Below, piece after piece: positions 7,307-14,626 of a DNA stretch of 20,512 bases (position 1 is the stretch's first letter; each line of letters begins with the position of its first letter). Position numbers and translations under genes: made by a program. Origin of the DNA: JANNAV01 sp031384695 (GTDB lineage Bacteria > Pseudomonadota > Alphaproteobacteria > Rhodobacterales > Rhodobacteraceae); assembly GCA_031384695.1 (NCBI GenBank), contig JANNAV010000288.1, positions 1 through 20,512 on the forward strand. The letters are read 5' to 3'. A model generated the notes under the pieces. That model saw only the letters and a list, made by a program, of their open reading frames with translations, did no database searches and was not told the DNA's origin.

Positions 7307-8056
7307 ATGAACGACGACAGCATGTTGCTTGCCTCGCTGACAGCAAACGCCGTGCAGGAACCGGCGCGGGTGTCGGCGGTGGACCGGTTGGTGGAACAGG
7401 TGCGCGAGATGGTGCGGCAGCGTGGCCTTGTGATCGGCGATGCCCTGCCGACCGAGCGCGAGTTGGGCGATCAGTTTCAGGCGGCGCGCAACACCGTGCG
7501 CGAGGCGTTGCAGGTGCTGAAAGCTTACGGGATTGTCGAGGTGAGGCCCAAGATCGGCGCGGTGCTGAGCGACCGTCACGAAGATGCGGTGCGCCGGTTG
7601 TTTGCGTTTCAGAACGATATTTCGCCCGCGAGTTTCATCGACGTGCAGGGGTATCGCCGGATCATCGAGGCGGGAATTGGTGATCACATCATACTGCATG
7701 CGACGGCGGCGGATCTGGCGCTGCTGGATGAGGTGAACGCGCGGATTCTGGCAAACGCGGGTGTGGACGAGGCGGCGCGCTGCGATTTCGAATTTCACGA
7801 GGCGCTGGTGACGCTGGCCAACAACCGTACGCTGCTGGCCAATTACCGCCTGTTGCAACCGGTGATCACCCAGATCATGCGCGTCGGCAAGGCGGCAAGG
7901 CCGGTGCAGATTGATACCTTTGAGGTGCATGCGCAGATCATCAACGCGGTAAGGGCCCGCGACCGGGTGGCCTATGCCTATCTTATCAGCCGGCATCTTG
8001 AATATGGCCTGCAGTTTGTCGGCTCGGAAAGTGACCGGGGGGGGCGGGCTGGTTGA
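7307..8056 (+). CDS. GntR-family transcriptional regulator, FadR/FCD type
   Basis: A 249-aa regulator. The winged helix lies at about residues 24-90: AVDRLVEQVREMVRQRGLVI, LPTERELGDQFQAARNTVRE, VLKAYGIVEVRPKIGAVLSD. The PTERELG turn is typical of the FadR subgroup. An FCD domain follows (about 105-235), with CDFEFHEALVTLANN and the later VHAQIINAVRARD supplying the usual histidine and aspartate ligands. It likely represses both the leftward uxuA operon and the rightward transporter operon until a sugar acid binds. This is inferred from its position and the two FadR-type operators next to it. A GAAAGGG sequence lies about 12 nt before the ATG, a longer than usual spacing. An eight-G run (8037-8044) near the end changes only the last few residues if it slips. 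Confidence 0.88.
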   Translation: MNDDSMLLASLTANAVQEPARVSAVDRLVEQVREMVRQRGLVIGDALPTERELGDQFQAARNTVREALQVLKAYGIVEVRPKIGAVLSDRHEDAVRRLFAFQNDISPASFIDVQGYRRIIEAGIGDHIILHATAADLALLDEVNARILANAGVDEAARCDFEFHEALVTLANNRTLLANYRLLQPVITQIMRVGKAARPVQIDTFEVHAQIINAVRARDRVAYAYLISRHLEYGLQFVGSESDRGGRAG

Positions 8057-8092
8057 AGGGGCGGAAGTTTTGCGTGACGTGCCGGACCGAAG

Positions 8093-8127
8093 GCTCTCTC
8101 GGACCCCGGCCATAGCGGCAAGAGAGC
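8093..8127 (+). other. Stem-loop between the GntR gene and the binding-protein gene
   Basis: GCTCTCT at 8093-8099 pairs perfectly with AGAGAGC at 8121-8127 around a 21-nt GC-rich loop in the 92-bp gap between the regulator and the ABC binding-protein gene. There is no T-run after it. It may moderate read-through or protect the transporter mRNA; evidence is only the inverted repeat. Confidence 0.3.
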
Positions 8128-8148
8128 ATCCTTGGGAGGAGAAAGATC

Positions 8149-9120
8149 ATGATTACCAGACGGAGCATGCTTCGATCAAGTGCTGTGGCGGCATTGCTTG
8201 TGGGAACGGCGATGCTGCCCGGCGCGTCGATGGCGCAGGAACGGGCGATTGCGGGGATCGTATTTCAGCAAGACCAGTATATGAAAACCGTGCAGATGGG
8301 GATGGCGGCGACCGCCAAAACCTCGGGCGTGGAGTTGCTGGATGCCAACAGCGACAACAAGCTGGAGAAAGAAACCCAGCTGATCGACACCTATATCGCG
8401 CGGGGGGTGCAGGCGATTGCGCTGACGCCGCTGAGCGCGGACGGCTCGATCCCGGCCATTCAGAAGGCGGTGGATGCGGGGATAACGGTGATCACCTTTG
8501 GCACCACGGTGAACAGCGATCTGCCATCGGCCTCGATCACCAGCAGCAACATCGACCTTGGCAACAACACCGGCATGGAGGCCAGCGCGTTCCTGAAAAC
8601 CTTTGCGCCGGACCGCAAGGTGAAGATTGCGACGGTGGCGTTCAAATCGCTGTTGCCCGAGCAAAGCAACGACCGGGTAGACGGGTTCCTGGCAAAGGTT
8701 GGCGATCAGGTTGAGGTGGTGTCGCAGCAGGATGCCTGGCTGACCGAAAAGGCGATTGCGGTGGTGTCGGATATCCTGACGGCAAACCCCGAGATCGAAC
8801 TGATCTATGCGGCCAATGAGGGCGGCACGATCGGAGCGGTTCAGGCGGTGAAGAAGGCGGGGCTTGAAGGCAAGGTGTTTGTCTTTGGTATTGATGGCAC
8901 CGAGCAGTTGGGTGCCATGCTGCTGGACCCCGATAATGTTCTGCAAGCGGTGACGGCACAGCAGCCCTTTGAAGTTGGCCGGTTGGCGATTGAGGCGGCA
9001 AACGCGGTTCTGGACGGCAAGCCGGTTGAAAAGAGCCAGTCGGTGCCGGTGCTGAGCCTTTCACGCACCAACCCGGACGGGGTGAACGCCTTTCTTGAGC
9101 AGTTGAAGACGCTGCAGTAA
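8149..9120 (+). CDS. Periplasmic sugar-binding protein of a ribose-type ABC importer
   Basis: A 323-aa protein with an N-terminal export signal: basic MITRRSMLR, a hydrophobic stretch to about residue 25, then ASMA-Q with likely cleavage after A29. The mature part is a type I periplasmic-binding fold (Peripla_BP_4, RbsB-like): GIVFQQDQYMKTVQMGM, DTYIARGVQAIALTPLSADG, KAVDAGITVITFGTTVNSD, DILTANPEIELIYAANEGG, then KVFVFGIDGTEQ and the QPFEVGRLAIEAAN hinge region. It should deliver a monosaccharide or related compound to the permease encoded two genes later. A very good ribosome-binding site (GGAGGAG, about 9 nt from the ATG) supports the start. It is followed by a stem-loop and the ATPase gene, an arrangement that usually gives the binding protein in excess. 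The ligand is not readable from sequence, and the paired arginines are not a full Tat motif. Confidence 0.88.
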   Translation: MITRRSMLRSSAVAALLVGTAMLPGASMAQERAIAGIVFQQDQYMKTVQMGMAATAKTSGVELLDANSDNKLEKETQLIDTYIARGVQAIALTPLSADGSIPAIQKAVDAGITVITFGTTVNSDLPSASITSSNIDLGNNTGMEASAFLKTFAPDRKVKIATVAFKSLLPEQSNDRVDGFLAKVGDQVEVVSQQDAWLTEKAIAVVSDILTANPEIELIYAANEGGTIGAVQAVKKAGLEGKVFVFGIDGTEQLGAMLLDPDNVLQAVTAQQPFEVGRLAIEAANAVLDGKPVEKSQSVPVLSLSRTNPDGVNAFLEQLKTLQ

Positions 9121-9129
9121 CATCAGCGC

Positions 9130-9159
9130 GTCCGGCCCGTATGCAGTGGCGGGCCGGAC
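9130..9159 (+). other. Intercistronic stem-loop downstream of the binding-protein gene
   Basis: GTCCGGCCCG at 9130-9139 and CGGGCCGGAC at 9150-9159 form a perfect 10-bp GC stem with a 10-nt loop, 10 bp after the binding-protein stop. No T-run follows, so full termination is unlikely. In binding-protein operons such stems typically stabilise the upstream message or partly terminate transcription. Confidence 0.55.
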
Positions 9160-9192
9160 CCAACCCGAATTTGCGAAAGCAGTGCAACCCCG

Positions 9193-10731
9193 ATGCTGGA
9201 CGCCATGACCCCGCAGCAACGCACGGGCGGATTGCTTGAGTTTGAGGGCGTCGGCAAGACCTACGGCCAGACGGTTGCCCTGTCGCAGTTTTCGCACCGG
9301 TTCGCATCCGGCCGGGTGCATGCGTTGATGGGCAAGAACGGGTCGGGCAAGTCAACGTTGGTCAAGATACTGGCGGGCGTGGTGCAGCCTACGGCGGGCA
9401 GCATCCGGGTGAACGGCGCGCTTGCGGCCTTTCAGTCGCCGCATGATGCGTTTGGCGCGGGCGTGGTGACAGTGCATCAGGAACTGTCGCTGATCCCGTC
9501 GTTGTCGATTGGCGAGAACATCTTTCTGGGCCGTCTGCCTTTGACGCGCAAATTGGGCTGCCGGGTGGTTGACTGGGCCAGATTGCACAATGAGGCGGCA
9601 GTGTTGCTACACGAGATGGGGTTGGATCTTGCATCGCGCCGAATGGTGGCAACCCTGAGCGTGGGGCAGCAGCAGGTGGTCGAGATTGCCAAGGCGATGT
9701 CGTTCGGCCCTTCGGTTTTGCTGTTGGACGAGCCGACCTCGGCGCTGGCAACGCGCGAGGTGAACCAGCTTTTCACGCTGGTGCGCCGGTTGCGCGAACG
9801 CGGTGTGACCATCTTGTACATCACCCACCGCATGAACGAGTTGTTCGAGATTGCCGATACCTGCACCGTGCTGCGCGACGGGTTGTTTGCGGGATCAGTC
9901 GAGATGACCCAAGCCTCGCCCGCGCTGATCGTGGAGATGATGTTTGGCGAGACCGCCAAGGCCAAGCGCCCGGCCCGCAAGGTGATTGATCGGAGCGATG
10001 CGCCGGTGCTGGCGGTGCGCGGCCTGACGCGGCAGGGCGCGTTCGACGATATCAGCTTTGATCTGCACCGGGGCGAGATTCTGGGGATTGCGGGGCTGTT
10101 GGGGGCTGGCCGCTCGGAGGTGATGCGGGCGATCTTTGGCGCTGATCCGGTGGATGCGGGCCGCGTTACGCTGAACGGCAAAGACATGACCGGGGCCACA
10201 CCGAAAGCGATGAAGGCGGCCGGGCTTGGCTATACGCCCGAGAACCGCAAGGAAGTGGGGCTGGTGCAGATGCTTTCGACGCATGACAACCTGTGCCTTG
10301 CCAGCCTTGCCGACATCGCTCCTTCGGGGATCATCACGCGCACGGCTGAGGCGGCTTATGTACGGCGGCAGATCAGCGATCTTGATATCAAGGTAGCCGC
10401 GCCGATGTTGCCGGTGGCGGCCCTGTCGGGTGGCAATCAGCAAAAGGTGGTGATCGGCAACTGGCTGAACACCGCGCCGAAGGTGATGTTCTTTGATGAG
10501 CCGAGCCGTGGGGTTGATGTTCAGGCCAAGCGGCAGATCTTTGACATCATTTGGGATCAGGCCGAGCACGGGTTGGCCGCGATCTTTGTGTCCACCGAAC
10601 TGGAAGAGGTGCTGGAGGTGGCGGACCGCATTCTGGTGATGCGGCACGGGCGCCTTGTGGCCGAAGTGGACCCGACCACCACCACGCTGGCCGAACTTTA
10701 CCATCTGTGCATGGAGGGCCCCGCGGCATGA
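9193..10731 (+). CDS. Ribose-type ABC transporter ATPase with two nucleotide-binding domains (RbsA-like)
   Basis: A 512-aa tandem ATPase, the standard length for RbsA/XylG/MglA proteins. The first domain has Walker A GKNGSGKST (47-55), a Q-loop (VTVHQELSLIPSLSIGENIFLG), the signature LSVGQQQ near 155 (V in place of the usual G) and Walker B VLLLDEPTSAL near 179. The second domain has the degenerate Walker A GLLGAGRSEV without lysine, normal for this family, the signature LSGGNQQKVV near 411 and FFDEPSRGVDV. It powers import of the sugar bound by the preceding periplasmic protein. No strong ribosome-binding site precedes the ATG at 9193, and an ATG at 9205 is an alternative. Its stop overlaps the permease start (ATGA at 10728-10731), so the two are translationally coupled. 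Confidence 0.93.
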   Translation: MLDAMTPQQRTGGLLEFEGVGKTYGQTVALSQFSHRFASGRVHALMGKNGSGKSTLVKILAGVVQPTAGSIRVNGALAAFQSPHDAFGAGVVTVHQELSLIPSLSIGENIFLGRLPLTRKLGCRVVDWARLHNEAAVLLHEMGLDLASRRMVATLSVGQQQVVEIAKAMSFGPSVLLLDEPTSALATREVNQLFTLVRRLRERGVTILYITHRMNELFEIADTCTVLRDGLFAGSVEMTQASPALIVEMMFGETAKAKRPARKVIDRSDAPVLAVRGLTRQGAFDDISFDLHRGEILGIAGLLGAGRSEVMRAIFGADPVDAGRVTLNGKDMTGATPKAMKAAGLGYTPENRKEVGLVQMLSTHDNLCLASLADIAPSGIITRTAEAAYVRRQISDLDIKVAAPMLPVAALSGGNQQKVVIGNWLNTAPKVMFFDEPSRGVDVQAKRQIFDIIWDQAEHGLAAIFVSTELEEVLEVADRILVMRHGRLVAEVDPTTTTLAELYHLCMEGPAA

Positions 10732-11714
10732 CCACAGCACTTGGCCAAGGGGCGGGCACGAACCCGGTGTTCCGGCTGATCAAGACCTATCCGATGGAGT
10801 TGATCCTGGCGGTGCTGGTGTTGATTCTGGTGTTTACCGCGCCGGGATTTCCCAGTCTGCGCAACCTGTTGAACGTTTTGCGCACGGTGTCGATGCTGGG
10901 CATCATCGCGTTCGCCATGACGGCGGTGATCATCGCAGGCGAGATTGACCTTTCGGTGGGCGCGGGGGCGGCGCTTGCCGGGTGCATCGTGGCCTGGTTT
11001 GCCGGGGCGTTGGCAGGGCCGTTGGGCGGGACGGCGGCGGTGATGCTGGGGGTTGTGGTGGCGGTGAGCGTGGGGTTTGCGGTGGGCTTTTCGGTTGGAA
11101 AGTTCCGCCAATGGTTCAACGTGCCCAGTTTCATCTGCACGCTGGCGCTGTTCACAGCGTTGCGGGGGGCTGCCAACCTGATCACCGGGGGGTTTCCGCT
11201 TTCCACCTTTCCAAGCTGGTTCGGCTTTGTCGGTGGCGGCTATCTGTTGGGCATTCCGTTTCCGGTTTATCTGTTCGCGCTCAGCTTTGCCGGGATGCAT
11301 TTCCTGATGAACCACACCCGCTTTGGCCGCGCGGTTTACGCCGTTGGCGGCAATATGGAGGCGGCGCGGCTGTCGGGGATTGATATCTGGTGGGTCAAGT
11401 CGATGACGCTGGGCATCACCGGGGCGGCCACGGCGCTTTCGGGCACGCTGATCGCATCGCAGATCGGTTCGGGCACCGGGACCACGGCGACGGGGATGGA
11501 ACTGGACGTGATCGCGGCGGTGATCATCGGCGGCACGTCGCTGTTTGGTGGCAAGGGGCGGATCTGGGGCACGCTGATCGGGGTGCTGTTTCTGGGGTGT
11601 ATCTCGAACGGCATGACGCTGCTGAATGTCAGCGAATATTGGCAGTATGTGGTGCGGGGCGGGATCATCCTTGGGGCGGTGCTGCTCAATCAGGTGTTGG
11701 AACGGGTGAGGTAG
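10728..11714 (+). CDS. Ribose-type ABC transporter permease (RbsC-like)
   Basis: A 328-aa, highly hydrophobic inner-membrane protein with about eight to ten predicted membrane spans, of the BPD_transp_2 family. Typical landmarks are IIAFAMTAVIIAGEIDLSVGAGAAL, the family's glycine-rich substrate-path signature, LALFTALRGAANL, TRFGRAVYAVGGNMEAARLSGI (the cytoplasmic EAA-like loop contacting the ATPase) and AVIIGGTSLFGGKGRIWGTLIG. The frame is open further upstream, but the ATG at 10728, overlapping the ATPase stop by 4 bp, gives the correct N-terminal length. One permease gene would form a homodimer with the double ATPase. The SDR gene follows after 3 bp, putting catabolic enzymes in the same transcript as uptake. 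Confidence 0.92.
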   Translation: MTTALGQGAGTNPVFRLIKTYPMELILAVLVLILVFTAPGFPSLRNLLNVLRTVSMLGIIAFAMTAVIIAGEIDLSVGAGAALAGCIVAWFAGALAGPLGGTAAVMLGVVVAVSVGFAVGFSVGKFRQWFNVPSFICTLALFTALRGAANLITGGFPLSTFPSWFGFVGGGYLLGIPFPVYLFALSFAGMHFLMNHTRFGRAVYAVGGNMEAARLSGIDIWWVKSMTLGITGAATALSGTLIASQIGSGTGTTATGMELDVIAAVIIGGTSLFGGKGRIWGTLIGVLFLGCISNGMTLLNVSEYWQYVVRGGIILGAVLLNQVLERVR

Positions 11715-11717
11715 GCG

Positions 11718-12497
11718 ATGGCGGAGTTCAGCGGCAAAGTGGCTTTGGTCACCGGCACCAGCGGCATCGGGATGGCCTGTGTCCTGCGGCTGGCAGAGGG
11801 CGGGGCGCAGGTGCTGGCTTGCGGTATTGATGATGCGGCCAATGCTGCGCTTGGCACGGCCGGGCGGGAGTTGGCCATCCATGTGCACAAGGCCGATGTG
11901 GCGGTGCCCGCCGAGGTGGAGGCCGCGGTGGCCGAGGCGGTGCGGCGGTTTGGCGGGCTGGATATCATCGTCAACGCAGCCGCCGTGCATCCTTTCGGCA
12001 GCGTGGTTTCGACCGGGTTCGATGTCTGGCAACGCTGCATGGCGGTGAATGTAGGCTCGATCTATTTGACGGCGCATTTCGGGGTGCCGGAGATGGTGCG
12101 GCGGGGCGGTGGGGCGATCATCAATATCTCGTCGGTGCAGGGGTTCAACTGCCAGCAGAATGTTGCGGCCTATGTGGCGTCCAAAGGCGCGATCCATGCG
12201 CTGACGCGGGCGATGGCGCTGGATCATGCCGGGCAGAAGATCCGGGTGAATTCGGTCAGCCCCGGATCGGTGCGGACGCCCATTCTGGAGCTGGCGGCGC
12301 GCACTTATGGTGGGCCGGGTGTCAGCATCGAGCAGGCGTTTGCCCGCTTTGGTGCCGCCCATCCCATCGGGCGCATTGGCGAGCCGGAGGAGGTGGCCGA
12401 ACTGGTGGCCTATCTTGCGTCAGACAAGGCCGGGTTCTGCACCGGCAGCGATTACAAGATCGACGGTGGCCTGACCGCCGGCATCGGTGTGAAGTAG
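11718..12497 (+). CDS. Short-chain dehydrogenase/reductase, probable sugar or sugar-acid dehydrogenase
   Basis: A 259-aa classical SDR. It shows the Rossmann motif VTGTSGIGMA (about 11-20), DV at 60-61, the NAAA stretch replacing NNAG (86-89), N111, and the catalytic S139-Y152-K156 set (ISSVQGF, AYVASKGA). It ends with GSDYKIDGGLTAG as in NAD(P)-dependent sugar dehydrogenases. It begins 3 bp after the permease gene and is followed by a UxuA-family gene and an SMP-30 lactonase gene. That order suggests oxidation of the imported sugar to a lactone, or of a sugar acid to a keto acid (a UxuB-like role carried by an SDR). Both are inference; the sequence alone does not fix substrate or cofactor. 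The start is the only in-frame ATG near the usual N-terminus. Confidence 0.85.
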   Translation: MAEFSGKVALVTGTSGIGMACVLRLAEGGAQVLACGIDDAANAALGTAGRELAIHVHKADVAVPAEVEAAVAEAVRRFGGLDIIVNAAAVHPFGSVVSTGFDVWQRCMAVNVGSIYLTAHFGVPEMVRRGGGAIINISSVQGFNCQQNVAAYVASKGAIHALTRAMALDHAGQKIRVNSVSPGSVRTPILELAARTYGGPGVSIEQAFARFGAAHPIGRIGEPEEVAELVAYLASDKAGFCTGSDYKIDGGLTAGIGVK

Positions 12498-12508
12498 GAG
12501 AAAAGCGC

Positions 12509-13615
12509 ATGAAGATCGGCCTTGGGCTTTACCGCGAATCCCTCACCCCGGATAATTTCGAGTTTGCCGCGCAAGCGGGTGCCACCCATATCGTGGCCCA
12601 TATGACCAACTATTTTCGCGGCAAAGACCCCAGCATTTCCAGCGGCGACGATGCCGATGGCTGGGGCGATTGTTCGGGCGATACCTATTGGACCTATGAC
12701 GAAATGGCGGCACTGGTGGCCTCGGTCAGGGGTGCGGGGCTGGAACTTGCAGCGATCGAGAATTTCTCGCCCCGGTTCTGGTCGGATATCTTGCTGGACG
12801 GGCCGGACCGCGTGGCGCAGATTGAGGCGATGAAGCGGATGATCCGTGATGCGGGGCGCGCGGGTGTGCCCTGTTTTGGCTATAACTTTTCCATCGCGGG
12901 GGTCTGGGGTTGGCGGCGCGGGCCGCTGGCGCGGGGCGGTGCGCAATCGGTGGGCTTTGACATTGCTGCGATCAACCCTGATCTGCCGATTGGCGATGGC
13001 ATTGTGTGGAACATGCGGTATCGCGCGGCAAAGGCGGGGGTGGCGCCGGTTTCGGTATCGGATGCCGAATTGTGGCAAAGGCTGACCGCGTTCCTGCAAG
13101 AGATGGTGCCGGTTGCCGAAGAGGCGGGGGTTCGGCTGGCGGCCCACCCGGACGATCCGCCCGCCGACCATCTGCGCGGCACCGCCCGCCTGGTGAACCG
13201 GCCCGAAAAGTATGACCGCCTGCTGGATATCGTGGACAGCCCGGCGAATGGGCTGGAACTGTGCCTTGGTTCGTTGCAGGAAATGCCGGGCGGCGATATC
13301 TATGATCATGTGCGCCGGTTCGCGCGGCGGGGCCGCATCGGCTATATCCACTTTCGCAATGTGCGCGGTAAAATCCCCAAATATATCGAAACCTTTGTCG
13401 ATGAGGGGGATATCGACATGGCGGAAATCGTGCGCATCCTGCGGGATGAAAACTATGGCGGGGTGCTGATCCCCGATCATACCCCCGGCTTGACCTGTGC
13501 CGGCCCGTGGCATGCGGGCAAGGCATTTGCGCTGGGCTACATGCGCGCGCTGGTGCAGAATGCGGCGAGCCTTGGGCCGTCGTGGTCTTTGCAGAAATCA
13601 TTGGCGGCGGAATAG
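12509..13615 (+). CDS. Second UxuA-family (mannonate dehydratase-like) TIM-barrel protein
   Basis: A 368-aa protein, shorter than the UxuA encoded at 5926-7131 and clearly a distant paralogue. All metal-site residues align: H213 in AAHPDDPP, C252 in LELCLGSLQ, H281 in YIHFRNVRG and D323/H324 in LIPDHTPG. GYNFSIAGVWGW corresponds to the CYNFMPVVDW segment of true UxuA. The UxuA signatures VESIPVHNQIK and RWYGPGDPV are missing and replaced by AIENFSPRFWSDILLDGP and GLGLYRESLTPDNF. It is therefore probably a sugar-acid dehydratase, or an epimerase-like barrel enzyme, with a different substrate. AGGAG sits 8 nt before the ATG, and the gene lies between the SDR and lactonase genes in one operon. 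Confidence 0.8.
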   Translation: MKIGLGLYRESLTPDNFEFAAQAGATHIVAHMTNYFRGKDPSISSGDDADGWGDCSGDTYWTYDEMAALVASVRGAGLELAAIENFSPRFWSDILLDGPDRVAQIEAMKRMIRDAGRAGVPCFGYNFSIAGVWGWRRGPLARGGAQSVGFDIAAINPDLPIGDGIVWNMRYRAAKAGVAPVSVSDAELWQRLTAFLQEMVPVAEEAGVRLAAHPDDPPADHLRGTARLVNRPEKYDRLLDIVDSPANGLELCLGSLQEMPGGDIYDHVRRFARRGRIGYIHFRNVRGKIPKYIETFVDEGDIDMAEIVRILRDENYGGVLIPDHTPGLTCAGPWHAGKAFALGYMRALVQNAASLGPSWSLQKSLAAE

Positions 13616-13617
13616 CG

Positions 13618-14538
13618 ATGGCAGATGCGGTAAGGTGTCTGGTGCCCGCAGGCGACAGATGCGGCGAAGGGGCGGTGTGGTCTGACAGCGAGGGCGCGGT
13701 TTACTGGACCGACATCAACCGGTTCCTGATCCACCGCCATGATCTTGCGGCGGGCAGCACGAAGTCGTGGTTCTTTGAAGAGCCGGTGGTGGCGATTGCG
13801 CTGACCACCGAGGCCGGTCGGATGCTGGTGGCGCTGGCCTCAAAGTTGATCAACTGGTGGCCTGAAACCGATCAGCGCCGCGATTTCGGCTTTGCCTTGC
13901 CGGGGTATCCGCGGGTGCGGCTGAATGACGGGCGGGCGGACCCTTTGGGCAATTTCTGGGTAGGCTCGATGAAGAACAACGTGCTGCCGGATGGTGAGTT
14001 GGGCGAGGCCGGCCCGGGTGAGGGCGTGCTTTACCGGATTGATCCAGAGGGGGTGGCCAGCGAATGGCGCCGCGATCTTGGGATATCGAACACCCTGTGC
14101 TGGAGCCCGGATGCGCGGACGTTCTATTTCGCCGATACTCTGGCCAATGAAATCCGCGCTTATGATTATGACAAGGCATCGGGCGCGATCAGCAATGAGC
14201 GCCCGTTTCTGGGCGGCCATGCGCGCGGCTTTCCTGACGGGTCGGCGATGGACAGCGCGGGGTATCTCTGGAACTGCCGGTTCTATGGCGGCTGTATCCT
14301 GCGGATCGCCCCGGATGGCCGGATTGACCGGGTTCTGGAGATGCCGGTGCAGAACATCACCACCTGCACCTTCGGCGGCCCGGATCTGAAAACGCTTTTC
14401 ATTACCACCGCCAGCATCGTGTCGCCCCCCGGCAATCGCCTTGCCGGAAGCCTGTTTGCGCTTGCGGTCGATGTGCCGGGGATGGCGGAAAACCGGTTTC
14501 GGGTGGGGCTTGGCCAGAGCCGATTTCCTTCACTCTGA
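13618..14538 (+). CDS. SMP-30/gluconolactonase family lactonase
   Basis: A 306-aa six-bladed beta-propeller of the SMP-30/LRE family. The divalent-metal ligands expected for the family are visible: E17 (RCGEGAVWSD), the substrate-loop RLNDGRADPLGNFWVGSM asparagine/aspartate near 100, N in ISNTLCWSPDARTFYF near 160, and D in FPDGSAMDSAGYLWNCR near 205. Such enzymes open sugar-acid 1,4- or 1,5-lactones to aldonates. The frame is open upstream, but the ATG at 13618, 2 bp after the stop of the UxuA-like gene, gives the canonical N-terminus. It closes the rightward transporter operon. With the SDR upstream, it fits an oxidative sugar pathway in which the dehydrogenase makes the lactone and this enzyme hydrolyses it. 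The lactone is unknown. Confidence 0.88.
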   Translation: MADAVRCLVPAGDRCGEGAVWSDSEGAVYWTDINRFLIHRHDLAAGSTKSWFFEEPVVAIALTTEAGRMLVALASKLINWWPETDQRRDFGFALPGYPRVRLNDGRADPLGNFWVGSMKNNVLPDGELGEAGPGEGVLYRIDPEGVASEWRRDLGISNTLCWSPDARTFYFADTLANEIRAYDYDKASGAISNERPFLGGHARGFPDGSAMDSAGYLWNCRFYGGCILRIAPDGRIDRVLEMPVQNITTCTFGGPDLKTLFITTASIVSPPGNRLAGSLFALAVDVPGMAENRFRVGLGQSRFPSL

Positions 14539-14582
14539 TTCAGATTGAAGGCAATCCAAGACAAGATCAGCTTGGGAATGTT

Positions 14583-14626
14583 GCGTGTTGCGGACAATCG
14601 GCTGAACCCGATTGTACGCAACACGC
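14583..14626. terminator. Large stem-loop between convergent genes, probable bidirectional terminator
   Basis: The arms 14583-14601 and 14608-14626 pair over 19 positions with a single mismatch (G14593 against A14616) and a 6-nt loop. The outer 10 bp are GCGTGTTGCG/CGCAACACGC. It lies between the lactonase (ending 14538) and the leftward SDR gene, touching the last base of that gene's stop codon. Neither strand has a clear T-run, so it is either a weak two-way terminator or a 3'-end-protecting structure. Confidence 0.6.

Noticed and set aside
8037..8044. Run of eight G near the end of the second GntR gene, as a possible phase-variation tract
   Set aside because: Slippage would change only the last few residues after the FCD domain, so an on/off switch is unlikely; it may also be a sequencing-sensitive spot.
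8149..8238. Twin-arginine export signal on the ribose-type binding protein (TRRSML)
   Set aside because: The arginine pair is present, but the full S/T-R-R-x-F-L-K pattern is not. Related binding proteins fold in the periplasm after Sec export.
10698..12362. A 554-codon minus-strand open frame
   Set aside because: It lies entirely opposite the ATPase end, the permease, the spacer and most of the SDR gene. Composition is histidine/arginine/proline-rich without domains, and it crosses several real genes.
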